The notes: a model not told the origin generated them from the letters alone. Shown: positions 22,251 through 34,074, counted from the first letter of the stretch. The stretch is 64,000 nucleotides of DNA from Luzula sylvatica (GCA_946800325.1 OX326960.1:19362393-19426392); one strand, 5' to 3'. Translations and numbers: made by a program.

Positions 22251-23108
22251 ATGGTGAACGACATGGCCGGATCAAATTTTCCTCGGTTAACAAGAACGAA
22301 TTACGACAATTGGAGTATTCGAATGAAGGCGCTTCTCGGATCCGAAGATCTATGGGAGATAGTGCAAGTTGGTTGCGAGGAATCGGAGACACCTCCGAAG
22401 GAAGCCGGGGCAATGGAATCTTTAAAGAAAAAACAAAAGATGGACAAAAAGGCGTTATACTACATGTATCAATCGGTCGACGATTCGGTATTCGAGACGA
22501 TCGCAAACGCAAATACGGCAAAGGAGGCGTGGGACACTCTCAAAACGGCCTACAAAGGAGCGGAGAGAGTCAAACAAGTTCGCCTACAAACACTTCGAGG
22601 TGAGCTCGAAGCGATGAAGATGAAGGAAACCGAGGGCGTTTCCGACTATATTGTAAGAGTTCTTACTATTACTAATCAAATTAAAAGAAATGGTGAGACT
22701 CTTAGTGACGGGCGAATTGTCGAAAAAATTCTTCGGTCTTTAACCGATGATTTCGAGAATATTGTTTGCGCAATCGAGGAGTCGAAAGATCTCGACAAAA
22801 TGACGGTTGACGAGTTGACGGGTTCATTGGAGGCCCATGAAACAAGGAGGAAGAAGAAAAAACAAGAATTGCTAGAAGAAGCGCTCCAAGCGAAGGTCAA
22901 AATTTCCGACGAGAACAAAAGCCCATGGAGTGGTGGTCGAGGTCGCGGTGGTGGTCGCGGTTATAATCGCGGTCATGGTAGAGGCGATAACAAAAATGAT
23001 GAAGTCGAATTAACTCATGTTGCGAGCAAAGAGCAAATAGCGGATATCTTCACGAAACCGCTTACGGTGGAATTATTTGAGAAGTTCAAGAATTTGCTAG
23101 GGATGTGA
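22251..23108 (+). CDS. Copia gag fused in frame to the C-terminal end of pol
   Basis: 285 codons, ATG just after the primer-binding site, stop just before the polypurine tract. Residues about 5-220 are a Copia Gag (UBN2/Retrotran_gag family; NYDNWSIRMKALL near the start, then helical, charged sequence). A Gly/Arg-rich linker (GRGRGGGRGYNRGHGRG) follows, but the CCHC zinc knuckle that normally comes next is absent. After it the sequence jumps to HVASKEQIADIFTKPL, the usual last segment of Copia RNase H. Protease, integrase, reverse transcriptase and most of RNase H are missing, yet the frame is open across the junction near 22990-23005. Such an element would need a helper for mobilisation. Confidence 0.88.
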   Translation: MVNDMAGSNFPRLTRTNYDNWSIRMKALLGSEDLWEIVQVGCEESETPPKEAGAMESLKKKQKMDKKALYYMYQSVDDSVFETIANANTAKEAWDTLKTAYKGAERVKQVRLQTLRGELEAMKMKETEGVSDYIVRVLTITNQIKRNGETLSDGRIVEKILRSLTDDFENIVCAIEESKDLDKMTVDELTGSLEAHETRRKKKKQELLEEALQAKVKISDENKSPWSGGRGRGGGRGYNRGHGRGDNKNDEVELTHVASKEQIADIFTKPLTVELFEKFKNLLGM

Positions 23109-23139
23109 GATGGAATAAAATACTAAGTTTAAAGGGGGA

Positions 23140-23405
23140 TGTTGAAATTATTAATTTAGTATTTTAAAGTTTATTATTTTCAGAATTTAATATTGTATGT
23201 TATGAATTTGTAAGAGTAATGAGAGGGTTTTTATTAGAATAAATGTGGGGGTTATGGGTATATGAAACATCTCATTTGAGGTGTATAAATAGGTCTTGTA
23301 TTTGGAGTTTTAGAATCATCAAAATTAGAGAGAGAAAAGAAAGATTGTTTTGGTCCAAAAAATATTGTCTCTTTTATCATAGTAGTAGAAGATCCTCTTT
23401 TCACA
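23140..23405 (+). repeat. Copia 3' LTR
   Basis: 266 bp; differs from the 5' LTR at about two sites (ttttggtccaaaaaat versus ttttagtccaagaaat). Confidence 0.92.
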
Positions 23406-23941
23406 CTTTCTTTGTTTTCTTTGCTTGGCTGTAGAGAATGTATTAATTGAATGCTATGTGTATCCAGATTTCTTAATTACAATCTACTGGTGTTATAAGG
23501 CTAGACCGGTACCGTTTGAGTATGTCCTTTAGAAAAGAATCATTTCAGGTATTTCATTTTTTATTTAAGAAACAAAAGACAATAGCTAAAATTTCAATAC
23601 ATTGTGTAAACTAAATAACATCTTATCTTAGTATCTTAGGTAGCACACAATAAAACACTTTTTTACGTGGCAAAAAATGCAATATGAAGTTTCATGGGGG
23701 TATAAATGTCATAAAACAGAATGAACATACGTTTGAAAGCTTGGAAACATGATGTTAAATAAGCAACAAGAAAACATCCAATACTGGTGAGTTTAATTTC
23801 TCTCTTGATTCGACCAGCTTTGGACGGTTGGTTGGTTCTCTAATTTTTTCCATTTTCTTCGGTTGAGCTAAGCAAAACATTCATACTGGTAAATAGAACA
23901 TGACATAAGATTTAGGACGCTTTATGCATGTCTCGCTTATC

Positions 23942-24516
23942 TAGGGGTGTCAACGGTTCGGATCCGGTTCGGATAGTGCTCGTACCTAATCCATATCTAT
24001 ATTATTTTTCGGATACGGATTCGGATACGGAATTACCCGGATACGGATCCGGTTCGGATATTGTCGGATACGGATACGGTTCTTTTTCGAATATTAAAAC
24101 GGATAATATGTCATGATAATATAAATTTATATATATAATTTGTAACATGAACGATATATATATTATATCTAAACGTAATTTATGATTGTGATTTTAAATC
24201 ACTCACAAATCATTAATTTTTATATACTATTTGAACTAATATCAAATAAAATACATAAAAAACAATATATAATATACGGATTCGATCCGTTTACGGATAC
24301 ACGAATCCGATTCCGAGTATCCGGATCCTAAAATGACTCAGATCCGGAACACGGAACCGGTCCTGACACCAAAATCGAATATCGGGTTAGGTTCAAAAAA
24401 TGTATATCCATATCCATATCCGGATCCACTCGGATCCGGATATTTTTCGAATCCGGATATTTCTTCATATACGGTTCATGTCGGTTCGGACAATAACCAC
24501 ACCATTGACACCCCTA
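23942..24516. mobile_element. hAT-type MITE, U4
   Basis: 575 bp with ends taggggtgtcaa / ttgacacccctA; flanks cgcttatc (23934-23941) and cgcttacc (24517-24524). It has a shorter AT tract than U3. Confidence 0.86.
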
Positions 24517-24879
24517 CGCTTACCGTTGTAACATGTTTTGTTTACCGGTATAAAAGAAAGGAGCTGGCATAAAATTTAAATAAAATTAGGATAATATATG
24601 TGCTATACTGCAGATATTTTAATCATATACTTTTCACTATGATAAAATTATTGTTCTTTATCATGACATTGATAATATTTTGTAAAAATGAAAAATGTAT
24701 CACTCATTATATTTTAAGAACTGTATTAGTTAAGTATAGTCATATATATTTTAATGACAATTTTAAATTTCCTAATTATTCACCATATTATCGCAATCAT
24801 ATATTAGTGATATATTAAAAAATTTAGCAATGGTGCGTTTAAGATAATTGCACAATTTGTGCCCTCTAAATTTTACTTT

Positions 24880-25419
24880 CTAGGTTACGCAGTCACTTCA
24901 AAAATACATAACTATCCTGAGAATACGGGTATCCAATACGGATACGGATACGGATACGATACGATTTGGATACGTATCGGATACGCTACGCGACGTATCC
25001 GATTATTTTAATATCTGTTTTTTCGGATACGGAAAGATACGGCTCGGATACGTTCAGGATACGGCTGGAATACTCCATTTTGGATACTTGGACCTATTAT
25101 ATATTTTGGCCCCATAATATTTTTAAATAAATTATATATAATACTTCTAGCATATTTCTAAATTAGTTCTAGGGTTTTTCTAGAATAAATTTAGGATATT
25201 TTTATCATACTTGTATTGTTGTATTGATTTTATTTATTGTCACGATATTTAATTTAAAATATTACGAATTTATTATTTATTTATTAATTATATACAATAT
25301 AAATGTATTAAAATAATAAATATATACCCGAATCGGTATCCGTGATTTTTCGAAAATTGTCGCCGTATCCGTATCGTATCGGATATGATACTTGACGTAT
25401 ATGTATCCGTGCAACATAG
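24880..25419. mobile_element. GGATACGG-rich MITE, second family (old copy), U4
   Basis: 540 bp, type B version closely matching U3. Confidence 0.7.
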
Positions 25420-25487
25420 GTTATTTCACCATATTATCAAAACGTGATTAATATATATTCATTATATAGTGCTAATAATATTTCATC

Positions 25488-27822
25488 GTAATTGAATAAT
25501 AATACCATCTGAATTTCTATTTCTTTTCAAACATTTCGCAAAAATACAAAAAATGAAGTCTAATACCTTAAAAAATCATCATAATTTTAAAGAAAATACC
25601 CAAATGTATGTATAAACGAGCAAAATATTTAATTTACCATTCTTTTCTGACAAAAATCCTTAATTGAAGTATTTTTTTCTAAAAAATTCCAAAATTGATG
25701 TGTAAAACGAGCATATACTCCATTTTTCATGTCTTTTCTAAAAATCAACGTAATTGAAGACTAACACATGAAAATTTATATTTGTAAAAAAATACAAAAA
25801 AGAGAGGCTAACATCTTATAAAAGGTCAATTATCACACTTTTATAAAAATTGCAAAAACTGATGTCCAAAACGAGAAAAATATTCTGTCTTTATATATTT
25901 TCCTAAAAAACTCAAACACATCCAAATTTCATTTTTTTTTTTTGCAAAAATAAAAAAATAAAGGCGTTAATCTAACGCTTGCAAACAAAGAATGATCATT
26001 TTTTTTCTAGATAAAGCAAAAATTGATGTCTAAAACGAACAAAGTACTCAGTATTCATATTTTCCTAGAAAAATAACGTAAATGAAGGCCAACACAGGCA
26101 AATTTATAAATTTTCTAATATTTTAAAAATGGAAAAAGTGAATTCTACCAGTTCAAAAAAAATATAATATTTTTTCCTAAAAACTTGTGAAAATGGATGT
26201 CTGAAATGAAAAAAATACTTAATTTTCATGATTTTCTAAACAAACCTCCGCAATTGAAGACTAACTCATGGGAAATTTGATTTTTTTTTTTAACTTTTGC
26301 AAAAATCCAAAAAATAAAGTCTAACACCTTACAAAAATTAATTACTTCAAAAAAATGTCAAATTTAAAGTTTAAAAGTGTAAAATACTTAATTTATAAGT
26401 TGTCCTTAACAAAACTACGTAATTGCAGACTAACACGTGCAAACTTTTATTTTCCTACATATAAATTGCAATAAGTGTAGTATAACACGCACAAAAAAAT
26501 TAATTGACATAATTTTCTAGAAGAGGCCAAAATTTATGTCTAAAAAGAGCAAAGTACTAATTTTTATGTTTTCGTAAAAAAATACTCCGCAATCAAAAAC
26601 TAACACATTCATATTGCTAAATTTTTCGAAAAATACTAAAAGTGAAGTCTAACCCCTTATAATATTTTTTCGAAAAAAATGCAAAATTGATGTTTACAAA
26701 GAGCAAAATACTTATTTTGATGTTTTCCTACAAGAAAAATCCACAATGAAGACAGACACATGCAAAAATCTGCTTTTTCCATAAAATTAATAATAATATA
26801 AAAAAATGAAGTCCGACACTGAAAATTTATTCGAACAATTTCCAACAAATTTCGAAACTGATATCTAAAAAGGGAAAATACATAATTTTCATGTTTTCAT
26901 CAAAACAAATATCCTAATTCAAGTCAAACACGTGCACAAAAAAAAATCTAAAAAGTGAAGTCTAGTTAATATAAAAAAATCAATTATCACCTATGTTATG
27001 CGGATATTTCAAAAACGCAGAAGTATCCTGAGGATACGGGTATCCGATACGGATACGGGTAAGATAGGGCTCGGATACGTATCGGATATGCCACGTGGCA
27101 TATCCGATTATTTTAATATTTATTTTTTTCGGATACGGCAGGGATACGACAAGATACGGCAGGATACAGCTGGGATGCTCCATTTAGGATACTTCGGCCC
27201 ATTATATATTTTGGTCCGTAATATTTTTAAATAAATTATATAGGATACTTCTAGGATACTTCTAAATTAGTTCTAGGATACTTCTGGAATAAATTTAGAA
27301 TATTGTTATGATATTTGTATTGTTATGTTGATTTTATTTATCGTCATGATATTTAGATTCAAATTATTATTTAATTTATTATTTATTTATTTATTATATA
27401 CAATATAAGTATATTAAAATAATAATTATATAGCCGTATCCGTATCCGTGATTTTTTGAAAATTGACGTATCGCCGTATCCGTATCGTATCGGATACGAT
27501 TCCCGTATCCGTATCCGTGCAACATATATTATCACATTTTATTAGAAAATGACAAACTTATTGTATGACAAGAGAAAAGTACTTAATTTGCATATTTTTC
27601 TCAAAAAGAGTATCATCATATTTTTATCCAACATTTCAAATAATGCAAAAAAAAATGATGTCCAACACCTTAAAAAAAAAATCTAAAAAACTCCAAAATT
27701 AAAGTCAAAATTGAGCAAAATACTCATTTTTCCTTTTTTTTTTTTTTTTAATAAAATAGTGTAATTAAGTTGAACACTGACACATATAAAAGTCTATTTT
27801 TCTAAAATTAGCGTTTTACCAT
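25488..27822. repeat. Degenerate ~165 bp satellite block, U5 (split by a MITE)
   Basis: Type B satellite closely matching U4, including the MITE at the same site. Confidence 0.78.
26991..27527. mobile_element. GGATACGG-rich MITE, second family (young copy), U5
   Basis: 537 bp, same insertion site and target duplication attatcac (26983-26990, 27528-27535) as in U4, so inherited by unit duplication. Its last base is t where U4 has g. Confidence 0.85.
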
Positions 27823-28054
27823 GATCAAAAAATTAAATTTTTCTTTTTCAATTGGAAGTCTCCTGATACACCAAGAAATAAAAAAATTTTATGGGAAGAC
27901 CAAACTCTACTAGTAAAATATAGTGGGAAATGGAGAGTTCCTGTAGTACGAATGAATGGAGAGAATGTTTGAAAATTTTGAATTAGTTTGAAAAGTTTGT
28001 TTATTTGGCAGGTTTGGCGGTAAAATTTTGCTGATTGAAAATTCGTAATTATGC

Positions 28055-28191
28055 TATAAATACAAACCCTAAGCCTCATTTAACATATCCCATCTCATTT
28101 ACTATATTCAATAATCCTGTTTTCTTCCAAAGTGCACTGCTCCCTTAATCTTTTCGTCAAGTTGGATTTCACTTGTCACAGGATAATGAAG
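28055..28191 (+). promoter_or_regulatory. TATA box, leader and ATGAAG exon 1 with intact donor, U5
   Basis: TATAAATA 28055-28062; ATGAAG 28186-28191 followed by GTAATT. Confidence 0.6.
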
Positions 28192-28727
28192 GTAATTAAG
28201 GTCGAAATGGTTTGCAATTACATTTGAATAATATTTTTTGCTTGTTCTTGCTTATTCTTTTTCTTTTCTTTGTTCTTTGTGGCGATGAACTTAATGATTT
28301 TAATTACAAACTCTGCATAGTTTATTTTTGTTGTTTCTTGTATAAGCAAGATTGTGATGTTTTGCTTTATGTACCAGTAAACTAATAATATAAGAGCATC
28401 TTCGAAGAGAATTAGCATTTTATCTAAAATAATTTGGATGTTATAGAATGAAACTGAGATGATTGTGACCATCTTCTTGTGCATAACAATAGCATATTGT
28501 TTCATTATATTTGTTCTATTTCGCTTAACTAGTTATCGGAAGACAATTCTTGTTTTCTTGAAAGTAGATGAGACTCTCTCTATAATTCTTGATTTAACAT
28601 AAATGTTAGATACAAACATTCAAGTGAAGCTTGGATTCAAAATGATCGATCTGTATTCTGTAATACATTATAATATAAATCTCTTTCGTTGGCAATCTCT
28701 GATGTATTAGAATTTTGTCTCAAACAG

Positions 28728-29387
28728 ATAGCTCGGTGGTTGCGTAGAGCCATTCGCGTTCGCTTGTCTTGCTTGACTGGGGGTTCCTCGATCGAGGAGG
28801 TTGATTCGCCCGTGGTTTCTGGGACTGTTGAGATCCACGAGGAGACTGTACTTGCTCCCGATGAGGTCGTTTGTGCTGCTGCTGAGATCCACGAGGAGAC
28901 TGTTCTTGTTCCTGATGAGGTCGTTTCTGCTGCTGTTGAGATCCACGAGGAGAGTACTGTTGTTGTTCCTGATGATGCCGTACCTGCCATTTCATTGGAG
29001 GAGTCCAACTTGGACATGGAGGATGAGATGGTCATTGAAGGAGTGGATCCTTCGATTCTGAGGAGGGCCCTCGGGACTCGGCTTCCTACTATATGGGAGG
29101 TCGAGGGAGAGGGTGAGGATTCCGAGTCTGACGTGGAGGTGGGCGTAGAGCAGACTGAGGTTGGTTTGGAGTTGGAGACTGAGGTTGGTTTGAACACACA
29201 AGAGGTGGAGGAGGGAGAAATGATGCAGTCTGATTTGGAGATGAACACGGAGGGGAGAGGAGAGCCCTTCATTCTTGGCTCTGGATCTGAGTTGGAGAAG
29301 AGCACACAAGAGGTGGAGGAGGAGATTGGTGGTAATATGGCAAAGTCGATGACATTGCGCGATTTCTTGATTACGACCACAGCTTGA
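28728..29387 (+). CDS. Acidic repeat protein of unknown family, main exon, U5
   Basis: Complete type B structure: ATGAAG at 28186, donor 28192, acceptor ending 28727, stop 29385-29387, 221 residues. Variants: IEEV, SGTVE, GVEQ, GSELEK, AKS. The protein is identical to the U9 copy, which shares the downstream LINE. The LINE begins about 300 bp after the stop, so the native 3' flank is cut short here. Confidence 0.6.
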   Translation: MARWLRRAIRVRLSCLTGGSSIEEVDSPVVSGTVEIHEETVLAPDEVVCAAAEIHEETVLVPDEVVSAAVEIHEESTVVVPDDAVPAISLEESNLDMEDEMVIEGVDPSILRRALGTRLPTIWEVEGEGEDSESDVEVGVEQTEVGLELETEVGLNTQEVEEGEMMQSDLEMNTEGRGEPFILGSGSELEKSTQEVEEEIGGNMAKSMTLRDFLITTTA

Positions 29388-29759
29388 TTAGAGTATTTAT
29401 TATTTAATTATGTAATACTAATTTTATGATTCTTAATGTTGGTATGTGTATAGCTTTTATCTTGCTCTTTCTTGATTATATGATATAAGTTGGAATATTT
29501 AGAATAACTATTATCTTGCTCTTTCTTGGATCTAACGTGCAGAGCTCAAGTTGAGTCTGCTTTATATTTAGCTTTGAAACATTTTCTTAATTAACAAAAT
29601 TTAGACAAGATTTCAATTAAGCATCCTATATGAAAAGAGAAAAATATTTGGAGTTCTTTCTTTGTTTTCTTTGTTTTCTTTGCTTTGAAACATTTTTTTT
29701 TTTTTTTTTTTACTCAAATGATTTCTCTTCAAGCGAATCTTGAAGCGAATCTTGGAGCG

Positions 29760-29995
29760 AATCTCTGGTGACCTTCTCTGGTAGCCTTCTCCGGTGCCTT
29801 TCCCCGGTGCCTTCTCCGGTGCCTTCTCCTGTGCCTTTCCCTGGTGACTTCTCCGGTGCTCTTTGATCTTCTCTGGTTGCCTTCTACGGTGCCTTTCTCC
29901 GGTGACTTCTCCGGTGACCTTTGATCTTCTCCGGTGACTTCTCTGGTGACTTTTTCGGGTGATCTTCTACTTGGGTGATCTTCTTTGGTGACCAT
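29760..29995 (+). repeat. LINE 5' UTR minisatellite
   Basis: Irregular tandem repeats of 12-15 bp built on cttctccggtgcc / cttctccggtgac. One 12-bp step longer than in the U9 LINE copy. GC-richer than its surroundings, consistent with an internal-promoter or structured-leader role. A TATA-like tataaaag lies farther down at about 30195. Confidence 0.75.
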
Positions 29996-30299
29996 CTCTG
30001 GTGACCATTCTGAAACCTAAATAGAAGAAGAAGAGCAGTTGATTGAAGAAGGAGGGACATCAAGAAAGTTCAAGAACCAATTAGAAAACTCAAATAATAA
30101 AGGCCAATTATACAAAACTAGCAATCCAGAGATATCGAAATTACAAGGATCAGCATTGAACAAGATTATTGAAGTGGAAAAAGGGTAAAAGAGGTATAAA
30201 AGGGAGGACAGCAAAATTGAGGATCTTTTGGAGCTTGGCATTGAAGATGTAACGTCCATTAATCCAGCTAAGTCTCTTCTCTTTTAAAATTTCCTTACC

Positions 30300-32645
30300 A
30301 TGAACAATTCATACCTTCAAACCCTACAAAACAATCCAAAACAACAATGGACATTAGTTCAACATAAAAAACATAATACATCTAATTTTAATAACACTTC
30401 AAAGAATAATTCAAAAGATATTAAATGTTTTAGATGTTTGTCTAATAGTCATTTAAGGAGAGAGTGTAGGGAGCCAATTAGGTGTCATAAATGTCTAAGG
30501 TTAGGTCATGTTCAAAAGTTTTGTTATACTAACTTGACTCAAAATACTAATTTGAATCATAAACCTAAATCCAAAATTATTCCAATTTTACCAAAAGGTA
30601 AGGATGGTTTTGAAAAAAGTGTGGAGTCAGTATTGGAAATAACAGTTAATTTATCTAAAAAACCTTTAAACAAATAAAATGAATTATTAACTAAAGATAT
30701 TTTGATAAAAAATTTACCTGATTTTTACTGTAATCCACTTGATTTGAAAAAAATTCTTGAACCGATTGGAGTATTAATTTCAGTTGGTTCCTACACTCCT
30801 ACAAAAATAATACAAGAAATTAAAATATCAATAAATTGTCAAAATAATATTATCATACCAAATTCTATTAAAGTAATAGATGATGATGACAAAATAACTA
30901 TTTTACCTATTAGGGAGATAAAATCAATTGCAAGCTCTTCTACTATTGATTATTCTTATCATGCACAAACAGATTTAAATAGGCCAACAAATAATAAACA
31001 ATTTAATAAGCCATCAGATATCATCAATTGGCCAATATTAAATAATGGGGAAAGCAAGAATAAACATTTAAACACAATAAAGCAATAGGGAAGAGAATTT
31101 CAAAATAAGAGAGTAAAAGTTATAAATAATATAAAAGAGAAAAATAGCAAGAAAATAACAAAAATTTGGCAAAAGAAGAATAAAACAATTTCAATCTGGA
31201 GAGTTAAACACAAAGAGAATAAGGAGATTATTAGAAGTCAAGTCACAGAAAAGGTCATAAATAATAACATACAAAATTCTACTAAAGAAGGGAATATGAC
31301 AATTTTACCCTCAGATAAGGATATCTTCATAGAGCATAAGGGGATTAAAAGACATTTCAAATTAAAATTTTCAAATTTAAATCCCCTTTTCAATCCTTTT
31401 CAATTACTCTCTAATCAAGGGGAAGAATGCATAAACCCATCTCTCTCAGTACTGCCTAAATACTCATCTAATCTTCATTTGGGTAAAACAACTCAGATTC
31501 CATCAAATTTATCTATTCAAATCACATCCAAGGGATTGGCTATAATTGATCATTCAAAGAAGGTTACAACCTCGAAAGTTGATTTACCTCATGAGATCAT
31601 TGATGATTCTATTAAGTTACCAGTACACATATCAACAAGTGAAATGGTACCACTGGTTGAATCCTCTCCATTTTCAGATATACCAAACTCAACAATCCTC
31701 CAGTACAATTCAATCTCCCCATCAAAAAACATAAAGTCTCCTCCAGTTCATTTAGACTTATCTCCAGTTCATTCCAATATTTCTTCCAATTCCCGTGAAG
31801 CTGTATCCTTACCTGAGAGGAAAATATCCTCTCCAGTTCAGCAAAACACTTCTCCAATCTCTAAAAGGAAATTGTTTTCAACAGATCTTAGTGAAGATGA
31901 TTTCATTAAGTCACCAGCACACAAATCAGTTGATATGGTACCACTGGTAGACTTAATATCTTCTCCCAATACAGACCTTAACTCCTCTCCATTTCATTCT
32001 AAATCACAATCTCCAGTTCATATTAACACATCTCCAGTCAATCACAAAGAGATAATTTCTCTTGAAAAGGCAGTACCTTCTCCAACATTTTTCACTACCT
32101 TAATTCATCCATCAAAACTTTCATCTCAGAAGTCAGGGTCATCTAGCTCAAAATCTCCAGTTTCATCAAACATGAAATCTTTAAAACTATCTGAAAATAA
32201 ACAAACAAAAATAAATGAATATTATCCTAATTTGAATGTTAATAATAATATGGAGTATAACTTTCAAAGTAATGAAGACATACAACAAATCTCCAATGAA
32301 CAGAAATGCATTAAAAAACAAAATCACATCAAAAATATTAATAACAAATATAAATTAGAAGACCAAAGAAGAAGTACTAGACTTCAAAGTAAACAAGCTG
32401 GACACTATAGCTCTCCAGTTGAAAAAGCTCAAATGATTAAGTACAAGGAAGTCCAAAAAGAGAGGAGTAGGAAGAAAAAGAATAAGATTAATAGTGATGT
32501 AGTTAGTTTAAATTTAAATCTGGAAAATAATCATGAAATAAAGAGTAAAGATGAAATCATTAATATTCTATCATCTACTGGTATAGAAATAACAGAGAAT
32601 ATATCTAACCATATTAATGGTTTGATAAGTGATTCTAGTAATTGA
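30300..32645 (+). pseudogene. LINE ORF1 (two CCHC knuckles), broken by two nonsense codons
   Basis: One 782-codon frame from ATG at 30300 to TGA at 32643-32645, interrupted by TAA at 30675-30677 and TAG at 31086-31088. The U9 copy has GAA and AAG at these sites. Residues 43-56 and 62-75 are CX2CX4HX4C zinc knuckles (C43/C46/H51/C56; C62/C65/H70/C75). About 130-210 resembles a small RNA-binding fold (ILIKNLP, then a beta-rich stretch), possibly RRM-like as in some plant L1 ORF1 proteins. About residues 455-625 hold many SPVH/SPAH/SPFH/SSPV motifs and two MVPLV repeats. The C-terminus is Lys/Asn rich. Nucleic-acid chaperone or packaging role is known for the family; the SPxH region is unexplained. 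Confidence 0.88.
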
Positions 32646-32680
32646 GTATAAGATTTTAGTTGAGGAGTCATTATTTTTAA

Positions 32681-33287
32681 ATGATATATAAAAAACTTAA
32701 AATTTTCTCATGGAATGTTAGAGGACTTAATTCAGATATTAAGAAGGATTTAGTTAAAAATAATATTAATAATGAAAATGTTGATATTTGTTGTTTACAA
32801 GAAACAAAAATAAGATTGTTTGATGATAAAACAGTAATGGATTGTTGTGGTTCAAAATTAAATGGATATGATTATTTAGAATCTAAAGGAGCTTCAGGAG
32901 GTATCCTAATATCTTGGAATCAAAATTTATTTAATCTAGTTAATGTTAAAAAATATAATTATAATATATCTATAACACTACAAACCAAATGGGATGGGAC
33001 AAATTTTTTAATAACAGGTATTTATGGGCCTACAAAAACTAAGGATAAATCAGATTTCTTAGATGAATTAAATCAAATTGCAACCTCAAATAATCTGCCA
33101 TGGATATTAATGGGTGATTTTAATATTATACTTAATTCTTCTGAAAAAAGTGGTCATAATATTAATAATAAATATATCAAACTATTTAGGGAGTTCATTA
33201 ATAATATGCAATTAATAGATCTTAATTTGATAGGGCAAAAATATACATGGTCCAATTCACATTCAAAAGCCAAACTTGATAGAATAA
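32681..33287 (+). pseudogene. LINE ORF2, 5' part: APE-type endonuclease, interrupted by Helitron
   Basis: ATG at 32681, 35 bp after the ORF1 stop. APE-like endonuclease signatures in order: FSWNVRGL near the start, LQETK (metal-binding Glu), ITGIYGP, ILMGDFN and the terminal AKLDRI. The family nicks target DNA to prime reverse transcription. The frame is cut by a Helitron at 33288; the stop at 33290-33292 belongs to the inserted DNA. The reading frame resumes at 34075. Confidence 0.9.
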
Positions 33288-34074
33288 TTTAAGTTAATAT
33301 AATGTAACCCCCTTCACAAGGGCTTGACACGTGGAAGGGGGTTGCTTTTCAATTTGGCCCCCTTTTTTTTTTCAATTTTGAGCTTCTTTTTTTTTGTTAT
33401 TTTTATTTGACCTCATTTTTTCCATTTTTCGATTTTGGTCCTTTATTTGATATTCATTTTTTTTAAGTTATTGACACGTGAAAGGGAGGTGGCTTTCAAT
33501 TTAGTCTTTTTTTAATTTTGAGATTTTTTTTTGTAATTTTTATTTGACCTCAATTTTTTTTCTTTTTCGACTTTGGTCCTTTTTTTTATATCCAATTTTT
33601 TTTTTTTTTTACTTACTCATTTCACACAGGTATGTATGAAATTTTGTAGGCTTAAATTTATGCGAGTTTTCAAAGAAATTTGTTATGTGACAATTATATC
33701 CATATAAATTTTGTGAGATTTTTTTTTTGTAATTTTTTTTTTTACCTCATTTTTTCCCCTTTTCCGATTTTGGTCCTATTTTTATTTCCAATTTTTCTTA
33801 TTTTCTCATTTTGCACCGATGTGTATGAAAAACACCCGCGCAAATGTTATTTACTCAAATTATATCAGAGAATAATATCCGTGATAGACTAATTTTATGA
33901 ACCTTATGGTTTATTGACATCATGATATTTCAAAATATGTCATGATTAAATTAATTTAGTTGAAACGCACGTGCTAATTTGCACGTGCGATAATTCTATT
34001 TAAATAAATTATATAAAAAATATGTAAAAAAAATAGGTATGTTGTCCCGCGCAATTGCGCGGGGATAAAGCTAG
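33288..34074 (+). mobile_element. Non-autonomous Helitron inside LINE ORF2
   Basis: 787 bp insertion. The 3' terminus is textbook: an 18-bp perfect palindrome CCCGCGCAATTGCGCGGG (34046-34063), 7 bases, then CTAG (34071-34074) followed by host T. The insertion lies between A and T and has no target duplication. The 5' end does not start with the usual TC, so the 5' boundary rests on the LINE reading frame resuming at 34075. The interior has T-rich repeats of about 148 bp starting ttgacacgtg (near 33326 and 33472, with a third partial copy) and a hairpin cgcacgtgc-taattt-gcacgtgcg (33966-33989). There is no Rep/helicase frame. Confidence 0.85.

Larger units (their letters stand above)
21969..23405 (+). 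mobile_element. Deleted Ty1/copia LTR retrotransposon, U4
   Basis: 1437 bp: LTR 21969-22234, primer-binding site at 22238-22249 (tggcatcagagc, a one-base variant of the plant initiator tRNA-Met site), a short internal region, polypurine tract aaagggggat just before 23140, LTR 23140-23405. A 5-bp target duplication ctttc flanks it (21964-21968, 23406-23410). Nearly all of pol is deleted. The two LTRs differ at about 2 of 266 positions, so insertion was recent. Confidence 0.93.
17760..25451 (+). repeat. Tandem array unit U4 (type B, with extra MITE and Copia)
   Basis: 7692 bp. The excess over U3 is explained by a 537 bp MITE in the satellite and a 1437 bp Copia derivative in the 3' flank. Intervals with no recognised feature: 20131-20362, 21696-21963, 23411-23933, 24525-24879. 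Confidence 0.96.

Noticed and set aside
29729..29995. An Arg/Glu/Pro repeat protein on the minus strand of the LINE 5' UTR
   Set aside because: Translation of the UTR minisatellite; length changes with repeat number.
30017..30259. A coding region between the LINE minisatellite and ORF1
   Set aside because: A roughly 60-codon plus-strand frame without ATG ends at 30188 in both copies; it may be a relic of a longer ORF1 but cannot be supported.
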